Below are positions 6,525 through 11,426 of a stretch of DNA of 14,071 nucleotides, piece after piece; within the stretch, counting starts at the first letter, position 1, and each line of letters opens with the position of its first letter. Source of the stretch: Verrucomicrobia bacterium UBA673 (lineage in GTDB: Bacteria > Verrucomicrobiota > Verrucomicrobiia > Limisphaerales > UBA1096); NCBI GenBank assembly GCA_002299785.1, contig DBNL01000094.1, positions 6,254-20,324 of the forward strand, given 5' to 3'. The position numbers were made by a program, and so were the translations under genes. The notes below the pieces were generated by a model. That model was not told where the DNA came from. It searched no databases and saw only the letters and a list, made by a program, of their open reading frames with translations.

Positions 6525-7576
6525 TTCGCCCCCTCCGTTTTCAAATCCGTTAGCTCGAGCCGGTGCACGCCCTTGTCGCTCGTCAGCAACACGGCCCCGT
6601 CGCTCGCCTGCCAAAGGCTTGTCGCCGTGGCGACGCCCGGCCATTCGACCAAACGGAATGTGCGCCCTTCATCGGTGCTGAGCAGTAGTTGACCGGCGGC
6701 GGCACTTAGCACAAATCGGCCATCAGCCAAGACCACGCCGGCGTGCAGCAATGCCTTCGTTGGCGACTCTATTTTCAGCCACTCGCCGCCGTCCCCTCTT
6801 CTGGAGATGTTACCACGCAGACCAAACACCACCGCACCGCCCTTGGCAAAAGGCAGCGCGCCGAAGAAAGTGCCTTCGTAAGACGTTGCGCAGGACTGCC
6901 AGCTCGCGCCCCGGTTGTCACTTCGCCTTACCGTACCATATTCGCCGGTCAACCACAGGCCGCCGTCCGGAGCGGCGATGATGTGGCTAAAGTGTGGGTC
7001 GTCGTCTTGCTTCTCCTCGGTCCACATTTTGCCGCCATCGCTGGTAGAGAGGAATTTGCCGTACGAACCGACAATGAACCCGGTCTTGGCGTCTAAAAAA
7101 AGAACGTCAAGATAGGCAGTCTCGGGGTCGCTTTCGGCGTTGGCCTTGGCCCACGTTTCGCCGCCGTCGCCGGATTTCAAAATCACCGACTGGTGGCCGA
7201 CCGACCAGGCAGTTTGGTTGTCAATGAGAAATACACCGGTGAGCGTGCGGCGGGTGGGCACAGCGACCTGTCTCCAGTTTTTGCCGCCGTCGGTCGATAG
7301 CAAAATATGACCGCGCTCGCCGACAGCGAGCGCACGTTCGCCTCGGCCGTGCACGTCAAGCAACAGCGAGCGCTTTGCAAAGTGAGCGGAGACAGCGTTA
7401 CCATCGATCGGCTGCGAGGCCGGCTTGGCCAAGCCTGTGGACAAAAGGAACACCGCAATCCATCCGTGTGGCCAAATCGAAATCCAGTTTAGAACACGGT
7501 GGCGAAAAAAAGAACGAGCCGGGGAGAACCCCGGCCCGTCTTCGGGTTGGTTGGGTTGGTTGGGGATTTTACTCAC
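6521..7576 (-). CDS. YCF48-type periplasmic beta-propeller protein (Asp-box repeats)
   Basis: A protein of about 351 residues with six Asp-box-like turns (S-x-D-x-G-x-x-W/F): STDGGKNW (~94), SGDGGETW (~135), STSDGGKMW (~178), RSDNRGASW (~218), RRGDGGEW (~259) and STDEGRTF (~300). This is the photosystem-II assembly YCF48/BNR-like propeller fold, probably a scaffold rather than an enzyme. The stretch SLLLDVHGRGERALAVGERG matches the usual blade 1 of YCF48 proteins next to MMPL transporters. The start is uncertain. The GTG at 7576 is 15 bases after the DUF1329 stop and includes a hydrophobic segment (WIAVFLLSTGLA) that looks like a signal core after RHR, but with an unusually long n-region encoded across a terminator hairpin. 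The next conventional in-frame start, GTG at 7453, removes most of that signal. The 3' end overlaps the transporter start (ATGA). Confidence 0.82.
   Translation of the reverse strand: MSKIPNQPNQPEDGPGFSPARSFFRHRVLNWISIWPHGWIAVFLLSTGLAKPASQPIDGNAVSAHFAKRSLLLDVHGRGERALAVGERGHILLSTDGGKNWRQVAVPTRRTLTGVFLIDNQTAWSVGHQSVILKSGDGGETWAKANAESDPETAYLDVLFLDAKTGFIVGSYGKFLSTSDGGKMWTEEKQDDDPHFSHIIAAPDGGLWLTGEYGTVRRSDNRGASWQSCATSYEGTFFGALPFAKGGAVVFGLRGNISRRGDGGEWLKIESPTKALLHAGVVLADGRFVLSAAAGQLLLSTDEGRTFRLVEWPGVATATSLWQASDGAVLLTSDKGVHRLELTDLKTEGAK
6529..6536 (-). promoter_or_regulatory. Strong ribosome binding site of the MMPL transporter gene
   Basis: On the minus strand GGAGGGGG precedes the ATG at 6524 by four bases, with the GGAGG core seven bases away. 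It is the only strong Shine-Dalgarno sequence in the window and lies within the 3' end of the YCF48 gene. It fixes the transporter start and suggests that its translation does not depend only on coupling to the preceding gene. Confidence 0.8.
7423..7434. repeat. Best copy of an iterated palindrome CTTGGCCAAG
   Basis: GCTTGGCCAAGC here is a 12-bp palindrome. The inner CTTGGCCAAG also occurs at 860-869, 2364-2373, 6084-6093 and 11642-11651. Near copies CTTGGCCA plus G or C occur at 209-217, 947-955, 3149-3157, 9292-9300 and 10976-10984 on one strand or the other. All five perfect copies are inside genes and are read as TTG-GCC-AAG (Leu-Ala-Lys). Confidence 0.7.
7504..7535 (-). terminator. Intrinsic terminator or attenuator after the DUF1329 gene
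   Basis: On the minus strand a 7-bp all-GC-rich stem (GCCGGGG, loop TTCT, CCCCGGC; 7518-7535) is followed by a T-rich run, TTCTTTTTTT. This is a textbook Rho-independent terminator about 57 bases after the DUF1329 stop codon. It lies inside the 5' end of the open frame of the next gene in the cluster, so it may reduce rather than abolish transcription of the propeller and transporter genes. Confidence 0.75.
7544..7565 (+). repeat. G-rich short tandem tract
   Basis: A 22-base tract on the plus strand is made only of G and T, alternating GGG and GG runs separated by TT, with the unit GGTTGGTTG repeated and ending in GGGG. It has enough G-runs for a two-tetrad G-quadruplex. It lies between the DUF1329 stop and the terminator; the transcript of the cluster would carry the C-rich complement. 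Confidence 0.55.
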
Positions 7577-7591
7577 CAATCAATTATTTGC

Positions 7592-8944
7592 TTAACGGCG
7601 ACCTCGCCGGCGTAACGCAGCTGGCGTGTAGTCACCCGGCTTGGACTGGTACGAGAAGTCGTACATCTCGTTTTCATTATCCAAACCGTACGCGAGATAG
7701 CGGCCGGACAAAAGATCCATGTGCACTTCAAGCGTGGACCAGAAACTGAGGATGTCGTAGTAGTTGATGCCATGCCCCTCAGACACGCGCCACAGACGAC
7801 CCCGGTTGTCGTACTGATCCACGACCAGCACGCCCCAACTGTCTTCGTCCACGTAAAAGCGGCGCTTGGCATAAATGTGGCGCTTGCCTTCCTTGAGAGT
7901 GGCCTCGACCACCCAGACGCGGTGCAACTCGTAGCGGGAGTGTTCCTGGTTGATGTGCATCGGCGTAACGATGTCGGTCACCTTCAGTCTGTCGCTATGA
8001 AGCTTGTAGGAATTGTAAGGCACATAGACCTCCTTTTTGCCGACGAGTTTCCATTCGTAACGGTCGATCCCGCCGTTAAACATGTCGAGTTGATCGCTGG
8101 TGCGCATGCCATCCGACGCCGTGCCAGGGTTATCGTAGGCAACCTGCGGCGCACGACGCACGCGGCGCTGGCCGGTGTTGTAAACCCAAGCGCGGCGAGA
8201 CTCTTTCACTTGGTCAATCGTCTCGTGCACCATCAGGATTGTCCCGGCCAAACGAGCGGGCGCGGTGACTTTTTGTTCAAAGTAGGCCATCACATTGTCG
8301 ACGCTCTCCGAGGCGGCACCGAGTTGATGATAGTTCCACAGAAATTTTTCCTCGAGCTGAACCAGTGTGTAATCGCCTGTGCGAGTCGGGGCAACCTGCC
8401 CGACCTTGCGCAATCCGCCGAGGCCACGGTAGCGAAGCAGGTGATTCCAGATTACTTCCTGCCCGTTTTTCGGAAGTGGAAACGGAGCCCCTCGGGAAGC
8501 ACCGGCCACACCGTTGCCGCCGTCCGTCAGCTTGGCGGAACTGACATTGGCCTTGGTGGCATCATAAATATCCTGCGGCGCTGAGGCGCTGCGGCGGGTG
8601 GGGTACACCGGCATCTTGTAGGTGGAGGAGTATCTGGCAAGAAGCGCCTTGTGACCCTCGGTCAGGTTGTCCGCGTATTGCTCGGCGTTGGCCGCGTTGA
8701 TCGTTGCGCTTATCTTGTCATTGGCAAAAGGGTCTGGGTGATGATCCCCTGAGTTGTAGCCTGCAGGCGGCTTCGTGATGCCCCCTTCCCAGGCTGGGAT
8801 GGTGCCAGCGGCGTTGCCAGCCTTCTCGGCTCCAAGCGGCGTCAGGCTTTTGCCCAGGTCGGCCGCACTTTGAGCCGTTGCTGTAGCCACGCCCGCGACA
8901 AATGCAGTGGCTGTGATCAGATAAAAACCAGTGTTACGTTTCAT
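7592..8944 (-). CDS. DUF1329 periplasmic protein (LolB-like lipid-binding fold, inferred)
   Basis: A 450-residue protein with a Sec signal peptide, MKRNTGFYLITATAFVAGVA, cleaved around ATAQ-S (residue ~25). Family signatures occur in the expected order: LTPLGAEKAGNAAGTIPAWE (34-53), GAPFPLPKNGQEVIWNHLLR (152-171), GQRRVRRAPQVAYDNPG (258-274), DQLDMFNGGIDRYEWKLVG (284-302) and HRVWVVEATLKEGKRHIYAK (341-360). DUF1329 proteins are soluble periplasmic proteins whose predicted fold resembles the LolA/LolB lipoprotein carriers, so carrying a hydrophobic cargo is the likely role (an inference, no reaction known). The gene follows the DUF1302 gene by 18 bases and is followed by a strong terminator. 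The ATG at 8944 places the signal peptide at the N-terminus; no Shine-Dalgarno site is seen. Confidence 0.92.
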   Translation of the reverse strand: MKRNTGFYLITATAFVAGVATATAQSAADLGKSLTPLGAEKAGNAAGTIPAWEGGITKPPAGYNSGDHHPDPFANDKISATINAANAEQYADNLTEGHKALLARYSSTYKMPVYPTRRSASAPQDIYDATKANVSSAKLTDGGNGVAGASRGAPFPLPKNGQEVIWNHLLRYRGLGGLRKVGQVAPTRTGDYTLVQLEEKFLWNYHQLGAASESVDNVMAYFEQKVTAPARLAGTILMVHETIDQVKESRRAWVYNTGQRRVRRAPQVAYDNPGTASDGMRTSDQLDMFNGGIDRYEWKLVGKKEVYVPYNSYKLHSDRLKVTDIVTPMHINQEHSRYELHRVWVVEATLKEGKRHIYAKRRFYVDEDSWGVLVVDQYDNRGRLWRVSEGHGINYYDILSFWSTLEVHMDLLSGRYLAYGLDNENEMYDFSYQSKPGDYTPAALRRRGRR

Positions 8945-8962
8945 TGTTAAAATTAGCTTGGG

Positions 8963-11284
8963 TTAGAACGAGTATTGAACCATCGCCTGCAGGAAGTCGC
9001 GGTCATACATGAGGTTGTAGTCCTCGTTGCCTAGAAACTCGGTGTACTTAAGCGTACCTTGCCATGAGTTTTGATATGTGGCGGTCAATCCCACGGTCAC
9101 GCTCTGACGGTCGTGCAGGAAGTTACCCAGCGGCAGCGGTGTATTGCCGTCAACGTCGTGCGCAAAAACAATCGCCGGGGACAGGTTCACACCACCGATT
9201 ACGTCCATATAATCGATGCGCGCAGCTAATCTGTAACCCCAGGAGAAGTCATCCGCGAACGCATCGGCCGATTCGGCATACGGTGCATGCCCTTGGCCAG
9301 GAAGAATCGTCGGGGCTAACGGATCACCACTGAGTGCCGTGCCGGGACCGTCAAAACGCAGAACATCCTTACTCGGCAAATCCGGAACCACCGTTGCGGC
9401 AGCTTCACCAACAAGCACCCATTGCGAAGCACCAAGCGTGGGGCCAAAAAGTTTTGTCACCGTAAACTGCGGTTGCCAGACTTCAAACCGACGGTAGCCT
9501 TGGACGTAGCTGTTGAAATCCTGCGACCCGAGCTGCGTCATGCTTCGACCCTGCCAGGCAGGGTTACCCATGTCCGGCACGCCGTCACCATTGGTGTCGA
9601 CCACCGGAATCAGACCGATATTTCCCAGTGCCGGGTTGAAAGGAGTGAGGCCGGCAACTAGCAACTCGATGTCATCCACCTGCAGTGGCACATCACGCCG
9701 GTAAGACACTTCCCCCTGAAGTGAGATACCGGTGGCGCCGATCTCGGTGTTGAAACTCACTCCGAACAACTGGATGTCCTCTGGATACTCGAACATATAG
9801 CGAGCCGTTCCGGGATAAAGCTGCGGGAGACTGTTCTGGAGGCCATTCAATTGACCCGTGAAACCAGCGCGTTGAGCATTGAGAGCTGCTTGATTGGTCG
9901 ACAGCTCTGTCTGCTGGGCTAAGAGCCCCTCTCTCTGGCCAACAAGCGTTGCCTGTTGCGCTCTTAATGCAACCAAATCTGCACTGTTGGGATCTGCCGC
10001 CTCAAGTTGGGCAATGGCCCCGTTTACTTCCACCAAGCCTGCATCGGCCTGGGTCAGTCCGCCAGTGACTTGGGCCAAGCCCCCGGTCACCTGGGTCAAC
10101 AAACCATCAATCTGAGCAATCCCTCCCTTGACCGCGTTAACAGTAGGCTCCAATTCGGTAGAGATGTCGCGCCCGGTCATGGCGCTTATTACCGGCAGGC
10201 GGCTGTGATAGTTGATGAAGTAAAAACCAAATTCCGTATCGTTGAGCCCCTCGGCAAAGTAACGTGCAGCCAAACCGAACTGCCCGCTGTCGCTGGCGCG
10301 GTTGGTGTGACCACGTGGAATCGCAGCTGCGCCCGCGGGAAGGAACGGCGCATTCGCGGCGCTTGGTGCCAGAGCGGGGTTGAATCTCGGGTTTGAAACA
10401 GTCGGCACACTGGCCGGTTCTCCATCAAGCAAACCGAAAAGCGGATTGTCTATGAAACTCTCCATGTTGGGCTGGCCCGTACTCCCAAAACCAAGCATGG
10501 CGTACTGACCGCCCGGCCCGACAAAATCCTTTGTGCTAAAGTAACTGCCGGCGGGGTCGATCTCCATCTCCTCCTGCTTGAACTGGTAAAAGCCCTCCAG
10601 TGTCAGGTTGTCGGTTGCCTGAAGGGATACTGACAGAAGCGGCACCGGTCGCAAGGCCTCGCGCAGCTCCGAACCGGGGATGCGGAACTTGGTCACATCG
10701 ATCGGATTGATAACATTGATGCCGTTCTGGATAAACGTACTTTCCCCCCAACTCAGCACCTGGTTTCCCAGACGAATGTTCACCGGTATGGAGGTCGGAA
10801 GATCGTAAGAGATGTAAGCATCGAGTAACTCCATGTCGCGGCCGACCTCGCGCTTGGCCGCGTCGCTCAACGGGCTGTCGCCTTGTATGTTCTCGAAGTC
10901 GACAAAGTATGTGCCGCGCAGGAACAGGCTCAAGTTCTGCAATTTCTTGAAGTCCACGTCCAGATCGTGCGTGCCCTTGGCCACATGCGAGAACAGGCCG
11001 GTGCCGTAGTTGAGATTGGCATCGTCGCCGTTGACGGAGTAGCGCGTACCGCCATTAGCAATGCCAATGTTACCGGACTCCGCAGCCGATGTGCGGAAGG
11101 AGGCTCCGTAGCTCAGCGTCGTGTCGAGGTTGCCCTCAACCACGTCGTTCTCGAATTCCACCGCTTGGGTAGTCACAGCCACTGCGGCAATTGCGGACAA
11201 TGCCAAGCGGCCCACTAAGGGGAATCCGCCATTCATTCGGGCGATAGGGTTGCTCATAGGTCGGGGGAGGTTGTAGCACGACAT
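8963..11284 (-). CDS. DUF1302 outer-membrane beta-barrel protein with coiled-coil hairpin insertion
   Basis: A 773-residue protein, longer than the ~600 residues I expect for the family. The signal region is GGFPLVGRLALSAIAAVAV, cleaved near TTQA (~41). DUF1302 hallmarks are the N-terminal strands EGNLDTTLSYGASFR (50-64), RLGNQVLSWGESTFIQNGIN (171-190), NPIDVTKFRIPGSELREALR (193-212), FGFYFINYHSRLPVISA (352-368) and YPEDIQLFGVSFNTE (500-514). The C-terminus ends in Tyr-Ser-Phe, the terminal Phe expected for BAM insertion. Between 381 and ~486 lies a non-barrel insertion of perfect heptads, and DTNGDGVPD (563-571) resembles a Ca2+-binding loop. The family is thought to form an outer-membrane channel or receptor. 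I kept the ATG at 11284; ATGs at 11257 and 11236 are equally compatible with the signal peptide. First gene of the cluster. Confidence 0.9.
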   Translation of the reverse strand: MSCYNLPRPMSNPIARMNGGFPLVGRLALSAIAAVAVTTQAVEFENDVVEGNLDTTLSYGASFRTSAAESGNIGIANGGTRYSVNGDDANLNYGTGLFSHVAKGTHDLDVDFKKLQNLSLFLRGTYFVDFENIQGDSPLSDAAKREVGRDMELLDAYISYDLPTSIPVNIRLGNQVLSWGESTFIQNGINVINPIDVTKFRIPGSELREALRPVPLLSVSLQATDNLTLEGFYQFKQEEMEIDPAGSYFSTKDFVGPGGQYAMLGFGSTGQPNMESFIDNPLFGLLDGEPASVPTVSNPRFNPALAPSAANAPFLPAGAAAIPRGHTNRASDSGQFGLAARYFAEGLNDTEFGFYFINYHSRLPVISAMTGRDISTELEPTVNAVKGGIAQIDGLLTQVTGGLAQVTGGLTQADAGLVEVNGAIAQLEAADPNSADLVALRAQQATLVGQREGLLAQQTELSTNQAALNAQRAGFTGQLNGLQNSLPQLYPGTARYMFEYPEDIQLFGVSFNTEIGATGISLQGEVSYRRDVPLQVDDIELLVAGLTPFNPALGNIGLIPVVDTNGDGVPDMGNPAWQGRSMTQLGSQDFNSYVQGYRRFEVWQPQFTVTKLFGPTLGASQWVLVGEAAATVVPDLPSKDVLRFDGPGTALSGDPLAPTILPGQGHAPYAESADAFADDFSWGYRLAARIDYMDVIGGVNLSPAIVFAHDVDGNTPLPLGNFLHDRQSVTVGLTATYQNSWQGTLKYTEFLGNEDYNLMYDRDFLQAMVQYSF
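9830..10126 (-). repeat. DNA encoding thirteen perfect heptads in the DUF1302 protein
   Basis: Residues 387-428 are six tandem heptads (GGIAQID, GLLTQVT, GGLAQVT, GGLTQAD, AGLVEVN, GAIAQLE). After a short acidic turn (429-436, containing DPNSAD), residues 437-485 form seven more (LVALRAQ, QATLVGQ, REGLLAQ, QTELSTN, QAALNAQ, RAGFTGQ, LNGLQNS). The periodicity predicts two long amphipathic helices folding back as a hairpin inside an otherwise beta-barrel protein. The heptad regularity is directly visible; the hairpin is inferred. Confidence 0.75.
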
Positions 11285-11316
11285 GCCTCAAATGCACACG
11301 AAAAATGAGGTTTTTT

Positions 11317-11345
11317 TGGATAATTAACGCCCTTTACCCACACAA
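11317..11345 (-). promoter_or_regulatory. Weak candidate promoter for the DUF1302-DUF1329-YCF48-MMPL cluster
   Basis: On the minus strand TTGTGT (11345-11340) and TATCCA (11322-11317) are separated by 17 bases, 33 bases before the ATG at 11284. Both hexamers are poor matches to the sigma70 consensus. It is the best pair I found in the 142-base divergent spacer, which must hold the start signals of both the transport cluster and the glycosidase-like gene. For the plus strand, TTGACC at 11388 has no good -10. Confidence 0.2.
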
Positions 11346-11426
11346 CTGTTTGCCTCGCCTATTAGCCAAACCGAATCCGGGCGAAAAGGTTGACCCGTCC
11401 GAGGGTGCACGGGATGCTCCCCGCCG

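Noticed and set aside
6525..6644. N-terminal extension of the MMPL transporter by 40 codons
   Set aside because: It would overlap the end of the YCF48 gene in another frame and gives a basic low-complexity leader. The ATG at 6524 has a strong Shine-Dalgarno sequence and a stop-start overlap.
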